Below, one piece after another: positions 53,527 to 62,519 of a stretch of 64,000 nt of DNA; positions within the stretch are counted from its first letter, which is position 1; every line of letters starts with the position of its first letter. The notes below the pieces were generated by a model. It ran no database searches, was not told where the DNA came from, and worked only from the letters and a program-made list of their open reading frames with translations. The stretch spans positions 1-64,000 of the forward strand of contig JAEEOB010000106.1 of NCBI GenBank assembly GCA_016284045.1, in the 5' to 3' direction. The stretch is from Bacteroidaceae bacterium (GTDB lineage Bacteria > Bacteroidota > Bacteroidia > Bacteroidales > Bacteroidaceae). The position numbers were made by a program, and so were the translations under genes.

Positions 53527-53547
53527 TGATTTTTCATCGGATGAAAA

Positions 53548-53585
53548 AAAAAGGCAACGCACAATTTAGTGTGTTGCCTTTTTTT
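53548..53585 (+). terminator. Terminator after efp
   Basis: GGCAACGCAC-AATTTA-GTGTGTTGCC followed by seven T. A second palindrome (TTTTTCATC-G-GATGAAAAA, 53530-53548) lies just before it. Confidence 0.85.
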
Positions 53586-53743
53586 GAACCACCTGAACCA
53601 TCTTTTTTGAGCTACCTTTTTGTAATTGTTCAGCATTAATAATTTTGTGTAATTTTAAGTATGTCCACAATCAGATGCAGTAACTGTTGTCTTTTCTTCT
53701 TTTCTTCTCGTCTTCTCATCTTCACATTTTTATGTCACATATA

Positions 53744-53775
53744 TTTGGATGTACTCCGATTATTCCGTAAATTTG
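53744..53775 (+). promoter_or_regulatory. Promoter of the nitrilase-family gene
   Basis: TTTG at 53744-53747, 20-nt spacer, TAAATTTG at 53768-53775. Confidence 0.8.
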
Positions 53776-53812
53776 CATCAAATAATTTTATTAGTAATAA
53801 CTGTCGTCAAAA

Positions 53813-54556
53813 ATGAAAATCGCATTGATTCAGACTGAAATCGTGTGGGGCAGTCCGGAGGCGAATATTGCTGTCATGGACACTCTCATCGACCATGCGG
53901 GAAAGGCGGATCTTTATGTGCTGCCGGAAATGTTCTCAACAGGATTTGTGATGCAACCGGAGAATTACGCTGAAAAGCAAGGACTTTCGCTCAAATGGAT
54001 GCAAGGGAAAGCACGGCAGACAGATGCAGCTGTCTGCGGAAGTTTGGCGGTGGCTGACGGTGATAAATATTATAACCGCTTCTATTTTGTGAAACCCGAC
54101 GGGAGTGTGGCTGTTTACAACAAGCGGCATCTCTTCACTTATAGCGGTGAGCATGAGCATTATCAGAAGGGAAACGGACGAACTGTAGTAGAGTGGAGGG
54201 GGGTACGCATCCTCTTGCAGGTGTGCTACGACCTGCGCTTTCCCGTTTTCTCCCGCAACCATAAAGACTACGACCTCGCTCTGTATGTGGCAAGCTGGCC
54301 TGAGAGCCGACGGATGGTATGGGACATTCTCTTGAAAGCACGTGCCATCGAGAACCAGTGCTATGTGGCTGGTGTCAATCGTGTGGGAGACGACCAGAAG
54401 TGTCATTACAACGGCGGAACCGCCATCATCAGTCCTTACGGCAATGTCGTTTCAGATGCAGCAGACAACGAGACCTACGTCGTAGTCGCCACACTCGACA
54501 TGGAGAAACTCAAGGCATTCAGGGAAAAATTCCCAGTCCTTGACGATGCGGATTAG
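53813..54556 (+). CDS. Nitrilase-superfamily amidohydrolase (omega-amidase YafV-like)
   Basis: 247 residues. Catalytic triad visible: Glu in LPEMFSTGF (about 42), Lys in YNKRHLFTYSGE (about 105) and Cys in QVCYDLRFPVFSR (about 137). The FSTGF and CYDLRFP forms are those of the omega-amidase group, which hydrolyses alpha-ketoglutaramate or alpha-ketosuccinamate, by-products of glutamine and methionine transamination. Cytoplasmic. Confidence 0.9.
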   Translation: MKIALIQTEIVWGSPEANIAVMDTLIDHAGKADLYVLPEMFSTGFVMQPENYAEKQGLSLKWMQGKARQTDAAVCGSLAVADGDKYYNRFYFVKPDGSVAVYNKRHLFTYSGEHEHYQKGNGRTVVEWRGVRILLQVCYDLRFPVFSRNHKDYDLALYVASWPESRRMVWDILLKARAIENQCYVAGVNRVGDDQKCHYNGGTAIISPYGNVVSDAADNETYVVVATLDMEKLKAFREKFPVLDDAD

Positions 54557-54713
54557 CCGTTTTTTATTATTTTTTCTTTTTTTGAGGCTTCACAAGTAAA
54601 CCCCCAATATTAATAATTAGTCTAAAGGTCATCAGCTGAGGTCGCAGTTGTCTATGCTGCACATCTGGCGAAGCACAGCCTAACTATTTTTTTGTATAGA
54701 ATTTGTTTATTCT

Positions 54714-56399
54714 ATGAAGAAGCGTATCATTATCACCCTGCTGTTGGCCGTCGTCGCACTGGCAGGGCAATGTCAGAAGAAAAATCCAGTCCAGAAGACT
54801 GTGGAGCAGATAAGCATCACTACAGACGCCAAGTTGAATGCAAGGCAGAAAGTGGGGGCGTATATGAAAGCTGGAGATTATGACGGACCAATCGGCATCA
54901 AACTGCGGGGCAACAGCTCACTGAGTTTCAACCAGAAAAAATACACGATTGAGTTGCGCGACAGAATGGGTAAGGATGTGGAGGCACCCCTTTTGGGAAT
55001 GCCATCACACAGCGACTGGGTGTTGCTGGCTCCTTATAACGATGTGTCGGCTGTACGCGACCCGTTGGCGTTTTATCTTTGGCGTGAAATGGGGCACTGG
55101 GGACCACGAACGAGGATAGTGGAGCTGACGCTTAACGGTGAATATCGTGGCATATACATCCTTTCGGAAGCTATCAAGCGTGGCGAACAACGGGTGAATA
55201 TCGACAAAATGAGGAAAAAAGACATCGGAGGCATTGACGTTACCGGTGGCTATCTGCTACGAATCGACACTTACAACGAAGATGATGCCACGCATGTGTC
55301 GAAAGTTCCTGGTATCGGGGAAGGTAACATGTCGAGCCAGGTCATCTGGTCGTGTATCTATCCTAAGAAGAAAAAACTGCAACCTGAGCAGCTGGCATAT
55401 ATCTGGAATTATGTCGATACGGTTGAGCAAGTGATTCAGTCCGACAGTTTTGCTGACCCGAATACAGGATATTCCAGATACATCGATGTGCCGTCGTTCG
55501 TGGACTATTTCATTCACACCGAACTGAGTATGAACGCCGACGGATATAAGCGGAGTGCCTATTTCTATAAGGAAAAGCAAAACGCCGATGGAAGTGGCGG
55601 CAAGTTGGTGGCTGGGCCTGTGTGGGACTATAACCTGGCATACGGAAATGCCAATTTCGCCAATGCCGACAACACAGAGGCTTGGTGTTTTGAGGGGGCA
55701 AGCAACAATCCCACGCCAGCTCTGTGGCAGCGACTCCTGCAGGACCCGGCATTTCGCAAGCAAGTGAAATCACGCTATGAGTCTTTGCGTAAGAATGTGC
55801 TTAGCAACAAAGCAATCAATACGTATATCGACCGTCATGCCCGTCTGCTTGCTCCATGCTTAGCGCGTCATTTTGAGAAATATCCGGAACTACTTGTCTC
55901 TGAGGAGGAAAAGCTGCAGGCATCAAAGCAGCCTCCTTTCGGGGCATTCCCTCCTATGGGCGGTTTACCTGCCCTAGACTCCATACATCATTTCCCCGGC
56001 GGCTTTTCTATGTCGGACTCCATTCCGCAGTTTCCATTTGGTTTTCCCCCAATGGGTGGCGGAGTTCCTCCGATGGGCGGCGGATTTCACATGCCAGACT
56101 CCATTCCTGGCTTCCCTGATGGGTTTCCACCCATGGGTGAGGGCTTTTCTTTTGGCGATGACTTCCCGATGATGCCCGGTTTCGGGAATGCTGTCGTGGG
56201 TATGTTCGCTGCTTATCGTGTCAGTTCCTATCAAGAGGAGATTCAAATATTGAAAAAGTGGCTGGCCAGCCGTCTGTCTTTCCTTGACAGGAATATCAGC
56301 CGCTTCGACAAAGACTGGGAACCGCACATTCAAGAGCCAAAGGAAATTAAGGCTCCTCTGTTCGGCGGAGGATTTCCTTTCGCTTTCCCTGCTTTTTGA
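54714..56399 (+). CDS. CotH-kinase-family protein with a Pro/Gly/Phe/Met-rich insert
   Basis: 561 residues with a signal peptide (IIITLLLAVVALAGQC; a Cys about residue 19 allows lipidation). CotH features: IKLRGNSSLSFNQKKYTIEL (about 62), DWVLLAPYNDVSAVRDPLAF (about 100), YRGIYILSEAIKRG (about 143), GGYLLRIDTYNEDD (about 180) and GPVWDYNLAYGN (about 304). CotH proteins are atypical secreted protein kinases. Between residues about 405 and 495 a low-complexity insert repeats PPMGG and DSI.FP.GF units, splitting the C-terminal helices. Family assignment is firm, function here inferred. Confidence 0.85.
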   Translation: MKKRIIITLLLAVVALAGQCQKKNPVQKTVEQISITTDAKLNARQKVGAYMKAGDYDGPIGIKLRGNSSLSFNQKKYTIELRDRMGKDVEAPLLGMPSHSDWVLLAPYNDVSAVRDPLAFYLWREMGHWGPRTRIVELTLNGEYRGIYILSEAIKRGEQRVNIDKMRKKDIGGIDVTGGYLLRIDTYNEDDATHVSKVPGIGEGNMSSQVIWSCIYPKKKKLQPEQLAYIWNYVDTVEQVIQSDSFADPNTGYSRYIDVPSFVDYFIHTELSMNADGYKRSAYFYKEKQNADGSGGKLVAGPVWDYNLAYGNANFANADNTEAWCFEGASNNPTPALWQRLLQDPAFRKQVKSRYESLRKNVLSNKAINTYIDRHARLLAPCLARHFEKYPELLVSEEEKLQASKQPPFGAFPPMGGLPALDSIHHFPGGFSMSDSIPQFPFGFPPMGGGVPPMGGGFHMPDSIPGFPDGFPPMGEGFSFGDDFPMMPGFGNAVVGMFAAYRVSSYQEEIQILKKWLASRLSFLDRNISRFDKDWEPHIQEPKEIKAPLFGGGFPFAFPAF

Positions 56400-56489
56400 A
56401 CAGACGCTTTGGGGAGAGTAGTGGCTTTTGTGAAATGTAAATTTCCCAAATCAGATATTCTCTCAGTGCTCAGTCCCGATTTGTCAGCT

Positions 56490-56683
56490 TTTTCGTGACT
56501 TTGGCTGCGCAGAAGTTACTTTCACTCGGCAATACAAAGAAAAAACTGCGTTTCTTCTTTGTGCTGCTCTCGTTTTTTCGTACTTTGGCTACGCCGAAGT
56601 TACTTTAAAGTTACTTTCACTCGGCAATACAAAGAAAAAACTGCGTTTCTTCTTTGTGCTGCTCTCGTTTTTTCGTAACTTTG
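56490..56683. repeat. Tandem 95-bp duplication of a promoter region upstream of lptF/G-type gene
   Basis: A 70-bp block (56513-56582) is repeated without mismatch at 56608-56677, offset 95 bp; the flanking CTTTGGCT.CGC.GAAGTTACTTT segment is also repeated in diverged form. The second copy ends in TAACTTTG; at the same place the first has lost one base (GTACTTTG). Confidence 0.9.
56653..56683 (+). promoter_or_regulatory. Promoter of the LptF/G-type gene
   Basis: TTTG at 56653-56656, 19-nt spacer, TAACTTTG at 56676-56683, nine bases before the ATG at 56693. The TTTG box lies in the ACAAAGAA/TTCTTTGT inverted repeat of the duplicated block. Confidence 0.85.
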
Positions 56684-56692
56684 CACGGAATT

Positions 56693-58810
56693 ATGTTCAA
56701 GAAGATTGACAAATATGTGCTGAAGAATTTCCTGACCCTTTTTATAGGAACCTTCGTCATCAGTATTTTCATATTGATGATGCAGTTCCTATGGAAATAT
56801 GTCGATGACCTCGTAGGGAAAGGGCTGGAGATGAGTGTACTCGCGAAATTCTTCTTCTATGCTGGAGAGACGCTCGTCTCGCTGGCGCTGCCACTTGCCA
56901 TACTTCTTGCATCACTTATATCGTTTGGCAACATGGGAGAGAGGTTAGAGCTCCTCGCAATGAAAGCGGCGGGAATACCTCTTGTCAGAATCATGAGGCC
57001 GATTGCTATTTTCATGGTCATCATGACGGGGGTGTCTTATTATTTCCAGGACTATGCGGCGCCATACGCACAGAAAATGCTGTTCCAGATGCTCTATTCT
57101 GTCAGGCAGACATCACCTACCATCGACATACCGGAGGGGGTGTTCTACGACGGTATCGACGGAGTCAACCTATATGTCAAGGAGAAAGACCCGAAGACCG
57201 ACATGCTCTACGAGGTGATTATTTATGAGCTTTCAGAAGGGGCTGCAAATGCCCATATCATACTAGCTGATTCAGCCATGCTTGAGACATCGGCCGACAA
57301 GCAACATCTGCTTCTCCACCTCTACAATGGGGAACAGTTTGAAAATCTGCGCACAAACGCTATGCAGACGAACAATGTACCATACCGTCGAGAGACATTC
57401 GTCGATAAGCATTTCATCATTGATTTCAGCACGGACTTCTCGATGACTGACAATGATTTCTCGCAGAACGCCAAGACCAAGAGCATGGGAAACCTGCTCG
57501 ACGGCATCGATTCGCTTGCTGCATATATCGACAGCACGGCATTGGCATACTACGACGACATGAAACGGGGAACGCTGCAGGTAAGCGGATTCTCTAAGCC
57601 GCAGTTTAATTTCACTCATCGCCGAAACCGGATGATTGAACGTCAGCAGCTGCAGATCGGACAGGCACGTCCTAGGCCTGATCGACAACAGGAATACGAT
57701 TCCACGGCAGTGAAGTCTGCTGTTAGAGACTGGAGACAACCTGCCGCATGGTTTGAGAAGCGTTTGCGTGAGAGCCGGCAGGAGGACTCCCTGTTTGAGG
57801 CTAAGCAGGCTGAGGCTAAGAAAGTGATGGAAGAACGGGAGAAGATGAAACGGACAGATGCCGATTCACTGTTTGAGTCGTTCCAGGAAAACCGTCAGGC
57901 CAATATCATACACAACGCACTGCAGAAAGTCACGCTGGCCGCTAGTGACATGGAGTTCAGGGCAGAGATGATGAAATCGATAAAGCGCGACCAGCGACAG
58001 CATAAGATTCAGTTCTGGCAGAAAATCACACTGGCTGTGGCATGCATCGTCTTTTTCTTTATCGGAGCACCACTCGGAGCCATCATACGCAAAGGTGGAA
58101 TGGGGATGCCGGTGGTAGTAGCAGTGGTTATTTTCCTCTTCTACTATATCATCAATTCATTCGGGTCTAACCTCGCATCAGCGGGCACTATTCCCCCATG
58201 GCTCGGCATTTGGTTCAGCACGCTTGTGCTTGCCCCGATCGCTTATTATCTCACCGTGAAGTCGAACAACGACTCCGTGGTCTTCAACATCGACACCTAC
58301 CGCAATTTCTTCCGGAAAGTGTTCGGTATCAAGACCAAACGGAATATCTATCGCAAGGAGGTGATCATCAGCGATCCCGAATACGGACTGATGCAGCAGG
58401 AACTGCTCGACGTGGCGGGGATGGCACAGGAATACCGCCGTACGAAACACCTCAACCGCTTCCCCAATTATTTCAGGCTTTTCTTCCGCACCGAGCAGGA
58501 TGAGGAGGTGGAGAAACTCAGCCAGAAGCTCGAGCATTGCGTCGAGGAGCTGTCGAACAGCAAGGACAGGCATGTGCTTAACCACCTGAACGTGTTCCCT
58601 GTGCTCGACCCGTCGGCTCATATCGCCCCTTTCAAAAACTCAAAATGGAACAAGGCTGTGGGTTATTTCTTCCCTGTGGGCATTATCTTCCTCTTTAGGA
58701 TCAGCCGCTTCCGGAGGAGGCTCAGCCGTGAGCTGAAGACCGTGATGAACACAGCCAAAACCATTTCCAAGCGTTGTGGTGAGCTGTGTGAAAATGCAAA
58801 AAAAGAATAA
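56693..58810 (+). CDS. LptF/LptG-family (YjgP/YjgQ) lipopolysaccharide-export permease
   Basis: 705 residues from ATG 56693 (MFKKIDKYVLKNFLTLFIGT). The frame runs 13 codons further up, through the promoter, so that start is rejected. N-terminal helices 1-3 (about 10-120; PLAILLASLISFGNMGERLE), a periplasmic domain (about 120-430), then three helices (about 455-545; FFIGAPLGAIIRKGGMGMP, GTIPPWLGIWFSTLVLAP). These are the hallmarks of LptF/G. A long extra C-terminal region with one more hydrophobic segment (about 655) is not in E. coli LptF. Together with LptBC it extracts LPS from the inner membrane. Confidence 0.93.
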   Translation: MFKKIDKYVLKNFLTLFIGTFVISIFILMMQFLWKYVDDLVGKGLEMSVLAKFFFYAGETLVSLALPLAILLASLISFGNMGERLELLAMKAAGIPLVRIMRPIAIFMVIMTGVSYYFQDYAAPYAQKMLFQMLYSVRQTSPTIDIPEGVFYDGIDGVNLYVKEKDPKTDMLYEVIIYELSEGAANAHIILADSAMLETSADKQHLLLHLYNGEQFENLRTNAMQTNNVPYRRETFVDKHFIIDFSTDFSMTDNDFSQNAKTKSMGNLLDGIDSLAAYIDSTALAYYDDMKRGTLQVSGFSKPQFNFTHRRNRMIERQQLQIGQARPRPDRQQEYDSTAVKSAVRDWRQPAAWFEKRLRESRQEDSLFEAKQAEAKKVMEEREKMKRTDADSLFESFQENRQANIIHNALQKVTLAASDMEFRAEMMKSIKRDQRQHKIQFWQKITLAVACIVFFFIGAPLGAIIRKGGMGMPVVVAVVIFLFYYIINSFGSNLASAGTIPPWLGIWFSTLVLAPIAYYLTVKSNNDSVVFNIDTYRNFFRKVFGIKTKRNIYRKEVIISDPEYGLMQQELLDVAGMAQEYRRTKHLNRFPNYFRLFFRTEQDEEVEKLSQKLEHCVEELSNSKDRHVLNHLNVFPVLDPSAHIAPFKNSKWNKAVGYFFPVGIIFLFRISRFRRRLSRELKTVMNTAKTISKRCGELCENAKKE

Positions 58811-58837
58811 AAAAACAAAATACTTATAATGTTAGGC

Positions 58838-58866
58838 TGAAAAGTCTGAACTTTTCACTAACTTTG
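58838..58866 (+). promoter_or_regulatory. ribBA promoter with operator-like palindrome
   Basis: TGAAAAGT-CTGA-ACTTTTCA (58838-58857) is a perfect 8-bp inverted repeat directly before TAACTTTG (58859-58866). The ATG follows 5 bases later at 58872, so the message may be leaderless. No FMN riboswitch is present. Confidence 0.7.
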
Positions 58867-58871
58867 CACCA

Positions 58872-60086
58872 ATGGATAAAAAAATATTTGCTACCATACA
58901 ACAGGCAATCGATGATTTCCGCCAAGGTAAGTTTGTGATTGTGGTCGATGACGAGGACCGTGAGAACGAAGGGGATTTCATCACTGCTGCCGAGATGATT
59001 ACCCCGGAGAAAGTGAATTTCATGCTACGTGAGGGAAGGGGGGTGCTCTGTGCGCCTATAACAACAACACGCGCGCGTGATTTGGAACTACAGCATCAGG
59101 TGGAGGAGAACACATCAATGCTCGGAACACCTTTCACGGTCACCGTCGATAAACTCGAAGGATGCACAACGGGGGTGTCAGCACACGACCGTGCAGCTAC
59201 TATACAGGCGCTCGCAGACCCGGCATCTACACCTAAGACCTTCGGAAGGCCAGGACATATCAATCCGCTATATGCCCAGGACAACGGGGTGCTGAGAAGG
59301 GCTGGACACACCGAAGCAGCTGTCGATCTGGCTCGCTTGGCAGGGCTCAGGCCAGCGGCGGCGCTCATCGAAATCCTTAATCCTGACGGCACGATGGCGA
59401 GGATGCCTGAGCTCATCAAAAAGTCCGAGGAATTTGGCATCAGGCTCATTCAAATCAAGGATATCATAGCCTACCGACTCCAGCGCGAGTCGCTTGTCGA
59501 GAAAGGTGAGGAGGCTGACCTCCCCACGGAATACGGACATTTCCGTATCATCCCGTTCCGGCAGAAAAGCAACGGACTGGAGCATGTGGCACTCTTCAAA
59601 GGATCGTGGGAGCCCGACGAACCGGTGCTCGTGAGGATGCATTCCAGTTGTGCCACAGGCGATATTTTCGGATCTAAACGCTGCGACTGCGGAGAGCAGC
59701 TCCACCGATCCATGCAGCTCATCGAGAAGACGGGCAAAGGTGTCATTGTCTATCTCCTGCAGGAGGGACGCGGCATCGGACTGATGAACAAAATCGCGGC
59801 TTATAAGCTGCAGGAACAGGGACTCGACACTGTAGATGCCAATATTCATCTTGGATTCGACCCCGATCTCCGCGATTATGGGGTGGGAGCGCAGATTCTC
59901 CGTGAGCTCGGTGTCTCGAAAATTAAACTTCTCACCAATAACCCCGTCAAACGGGTGGGTCTGGAGGGATACGGGCTGGAAATTGTAGAAAACGTCCCTA
60001 TTGAGGTCACGCCAAACAAGTACAACGAACGGTATCTGCACACCAAACAAGAACGTATGGGGCATATCCTCCATTTCACGAAATAG
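58872..60086 (+). CDS. ribBA: Bifunctional 3,4-dihydroxy-2-butanone 4-phosphate synthase / GTP cyclohydrolase II
   Basis: 404 residues. The RibB half (1 to about 205) has [33 protein letters not shown] and [17 protein letters not shown]. The RibA half has the zinc-site cysteines in [20 protein letters not shown] (about 255), [17 protein letters not shown] (about 296) and [17 protein letters not shown]. It supplies both early intermediates of riboflavin synthesis. Both active sites look intact. Confidence 0.96.
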   Translation: MDKKIFATIQQAIDDFRQGKFVIVVDDEDRENEGDFITAAEMITPEKVNFMLREGRGVLCAPITTTRARDLELQHQVEENTSMLGTPFTVTVDKLEGCTTGVSAHDRAATIQALADPASTPKTFGRPGHINPLYAQDNGVLRRAGHTEAAVDLARLAGLRPAAALIEILNPDGTMARMPELIKKSEEFGIRLIQIKDIIAYRLQRESLVEKGEEADLPTEYGHFRIIPFRQKSNGLEHVALFKGSWEPDEPVLVRMHSSCATGDIFGSKRCDCGEQLHRSMQLIEKTGKGVIVYLLQEGRGIGLMNKIAAYKLQEQGLDTVDANIHLGFDPDLRDYGVGAQILRELGVSKIKLLTNNPVKRVGLEGYGLEIVENVPIEVTPNKYNERYLHTKQERMGHILHFTK

Positions 60087-60151
60087 GTTCAGTTTTCAGA
60101 TACCCTTAAAGTGTATATATCTCTCAACAACAATTACTAAACAATTATATT

Positions 60152-60937
60152 ATGGACAATTACAACAATTACAATGGTTATCAGAACGGGTCGCAGCAGT
60201 ACGGACAATCTGCCTACGGCCAGGGCTACTCACCCTACACACCTTCTGTCGCTGAAGGACAGCAGGCTGCAACGGCTTTCGCCGTGCTGATGAGGAAAGT
60301 GTATGTCTGGATGGCGCTCGCTCTCGCAGTCACCGGACTGACGGCATACGGTGTTTCGCAGAGCTATACTATGATGGAGATGCTTTTCTCCAATCAGGCT
60401 ACATTCTGGATTCTGGCTATCGTGGAGATTGGACTCGTCATCGGACTCTCTGCCGCTATCAACAAGTTGTCGTTTACGGCTGCCGCTATCATGTTCGTCA
60501 TCTATTCAATAATCAACGGACTGACGATGTCTGCGATATTCCTTGTTTATACGATGACTTCCATCGCAACCACCTTCTTCATCACTGCCGGTGCCTTCAC
60601 CGGTTTGGCACTTATCGGCTATTACACGAAGAAAGACCTTTCGGCAATAGGTAAGTTCTTGATGTTCGCGCTCATCGGAGTGATTATCGCATCGGTGGTC
60701 AACATTTTCCTTAAGAGCTCAGGACTGGAATGGGGTATATCGATTGTCGGCGTGCTTCTCTTTGCAGGACTCACAGCCTACGACTCGCAGAGAATCAAGG
60801 AGATGTTCCTTGCTCACGGCAACGAGGTGAACGACACGACGCAGAAGCTTGCTGTGCTCGGAGCACTCTCGCTTTATCTCGACTTCATCAACCTCTTCCT
60901 CTATCTCCTCCGTTTCATGGGAAAGATGAAGGAATAG
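60152..60937 (+). CDS. Bax inhibitor-1 / YccA family membrane protein
   Basis: 261 residues. The first 35 are Asn/Tyr/Gln/Gly-rich (NNYNGYQNGSQQYGQS) and cytoplasmic. Seven hydrophobic segments follow from residue 50, ending in FAGLTAYDSQRIKEM (about 205) and ALSLYLDFINLFLYLLRFMG, the C-terminal BI-1 signature. The family forms pH-sensitive calcium-leak channels or assists FtsH-linked membrane-protein control; the exact role here is unknown. Confidence 0.93.
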   Translation: MDNYNNYNGYQNGSQQYGQSAYGQGYSPYTPSVAEGQQAATAFAVLMRKVYVWMALALAVTGLTAYGVSQSYTMMEMLFSNQATFWILAIVEIGLVIGLSAAINKLSFTAAAIMFVIYSIINGLTMSAIFLVYTMTSIATTFFITAGAFTGLALIGYYTKKDLSAIGKFLMFALIGVIIASVVNIFLKSSGLEWGISIVGVLLFAGLTAYDSQRIKEMFLAHGNEVNDTTQKLAVLGALSLYLDFINLFLYLLRFMGKMKE

Positions 60938-60953
60938 TTGTTAGTTGGTTTTT

Positions 60954-61057
60954 CCAGGAAACCTAGGAAACCCTAGGAACTCCTAGGAAACCCTGGGAAT
61001 CCCTAGGAAAACCTAGTAATCCTAGTAATCCTAGGAAAACTAGAAAATCCTAGAAAT
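60954..61057. repeat. Period-10/9 CCTAGG array in the aspC leader
   Basis: From 60962: CCTAGGAAAC, CCTAGGAACT, CCTAGGAAAC, CCTGGGAATC, CCTAGGAAAA, CCTAGTAAT, CCTAGTAAT, CCTAGGAAAA, CTAGAAAAT, CCTAGAAAT. The period changes from 10 to 9 along the array. Confidence 0.88.
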
Positions 61058-61098
61058 CAAAACTCCTGGCAAAAACCTCCTCCCTCCCAACTTTTCCC

Positions 61099-61140
61099 TT
61101 TATCCTTTACACTTTACACTTTACATTTTACCCTATAAAA
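61099..61140. repeat. Period-7 TTTACAC array just before the aspC start
   Basis: TTTATCC, TTTACAC, TTTACAC, TTTACAT, TTTACCC, TATAAAA in exact 7-bp register, ending 6 bases before the ATG at 61147. Confidence 0.88.
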
Positions 61141-61146
61141 GAAACC

Positions 61147-62340
61147 ATGCAGAATTTATCAGACCGTTTGAACCGTCTGGCGCCGTCTGCCACGCTGGCG
61201 ATGTCGCAGAAGAGCAGTGAGCTCAAAGCCCAGGGGGTTGACGTGATTAACATGAGTGTGGGTGAACCTGATTTCAACACCCCTGACCATATCAAGGCTG
61301 CCGCCATCAAGGCGGTGGAGGAGAACTGGACACGCTACAGTCCTGTTCCCGGCTACCCTTCTCTGAAGGATGCCATTGTGAAGAAGCTGAAGAACGAAAA
61401 TGGATTGGACTATGCACCGTCGCAGATTCTGACTTCGAACGGTGCCAAGCAGTCGGTGTGCAACACCATCATGGCGGTTGTCAATGCCGGCGATGAGGTG
61501 ATTATCCCTGCCCCTTACTGGGTGAGCTATCCGCAGATGGTGCTGCTCGCAGAGGGCACCCCTGTCTTTGTGGAGGCGAAAATCGAGCAGGACTTCAAAA
61601 TCACGCCGGAACAACTGGAACAGGCCATCACGCCTAAGACGCGTGCGCTGATTCTCTGCTCGCCGTCTAACCCTACTGGTTCTGTCTATAGCAAAGAGGA
61701 GCTGGAAGGACTGAAAAACGTGCTGCTCAAGCATGAGCGGATTATCGTCATCGCCGATGAGATTTACGAGCATATCAACTATACTGGCAGCCATGCGTCG
61801 ATGGCGCAGTTTCCTGACATCAAGGACCGTGTGGTCATCATCAACGGTGTAAGTAAGGCTTACGCCATGACAGGCTGGCGTATCGGATTCATCGCTGCGC
61901 CGGAGTGGATTGTGAAGGGCTGCAACAAGCTGCAGGGACAATACACGAGCGGACCATGCTCTGTGAGCCAGAAAGCGGCTGAGGCGGCATGGAACGGACC
62001 GCAGGACTGCGTGGAGGAGATGCGGCAGGCATTTGAGCGCCGCAAGAATCTCATCGTCAAGTTGGCAAAGGACATCCCGGGACTGGAGGTGAACGACCCG
62101 CAGGGAGCATTCTATCTCTTCCCCAAATGCTCGTCTTATTTCGGAAAGAGCGACGGCAACCGCGTCATCAACAACTCCACCGACTTCGCCATGTACCTGC
62201 TCGAGGTGGGACATGTGGCAACGGTGGGAGGCGACGCTTTCGGCTCGCCTGAGTGCTTCCGCATGAGCTATGCCACCTCCGACGAGAACATCATCGAGGC
62301 GATGCGACGCATCAAGGAGGTGCTCTCAAAGCTATCCTAA
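61147..62340 (+). CDS. aspC: Aspartate aminotransferase (class I, subgroup Ib)
   Basis: 397 residues. VGEPDFNTPDHIKAAA (about 39), YSPVPGYPSLKDA, SNPTGSVYSKEEL (about 176), the PLP lysine in VSKAYAMTGWRIGFI (about 237) and FRMSYATSDENIIEAM at the end are typical of bacterial aspartate or aspartate/prephenate aminotransferases. It exchanges the amino group between aspartate and 2-oxoglutarate. The long leader has two different repeat arrays, one after the other. Confidence 0.92.
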   Translation: MQNLSDRLNRLAPSATLAMSQKSSELKAQGVDVINMSVGEPDFNTPDHIKAAAIKAVEENWTRYSPVPGYPSLKDAIVKKLKNENGLDYAPSQILTSNGAKQSVCNTIMAVVNAGDEVIIPAPYWVSYPQMVLLAEGTPVFVEAKIEQDFKITPEQLEQAITPKTRALILCSPSNPTGSVYSKEELEGLKNVLLKHERIIVIADEIYEHINYTGSHASMAQFPDIKDRVVIINGVSKAYAMTGWRIGFIAAPEWIVKGCNKLQGQYTSGPCSVSQKAAEAAWNGPQDCVEEMRQAFERRKNLIVKLAKDIPGLEVNDPQGAFYLFPKCSSYFGKSDGNRVINNSTDFAMYLLEVGHVATVGGDAFGSPECFRMSYATSDENIIEAMRRIKEVLSKLS

Positions 62341-62370
62341 GTGCGTTTTTCTGAAATGCTTAATCAACCA

Positions 62371-62402
62371 AAAAGGATATGTCAGAAAAGGCATATCCTT
62401 TT
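62371..62402 (+). terminator. Terminator after aspC
   Basis: AAAAGGATATG pairs perfectly with CATATCCTTTT around a 10-nt loop; more T follows. Confidence 0.85.
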
Positions 62403-62461
62403 GTTTTATGTTTCCACCGGTTTCAGAACGAAAAGTCACTGACAATAAACATACAGCATAT

Positions 62462-62493
62462 TTTGCGGAATCTGTTTTTTTTTCTTAATTTTG
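62462..62493 (+). promoter_or_regulatory. Intact promoter upstream of the DUF1703-type pseudogene
   Basis: TTTG at 62462-62465, 20-nt spacer, TAATTTTG at 62486-62493, about 26 bases before the pseudogene ATG. Confidence 0.75.
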
Positions 62494-62519
62494 CGGATGA
62501 ATAAAAACTTAGCAATATT

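Noticed and set aside
54692-54883. Short frame overlapping the CotH start
   Set aside because: It overlaps the signal peptide of the CotH-type gene in another frame and has no features of its own.
58811-58871. FMN riboswitch before ribBA
   Set aside because: Only 61 bases, none of the conserved RFN helices; only a short palindrome and a -7 box.
61159-62214. 351-codon frame opposite aspC
   Set aside because: Antisense shadow; His/Arg/Leu-rich translation typical of reverse reading of a GC-rich gene.
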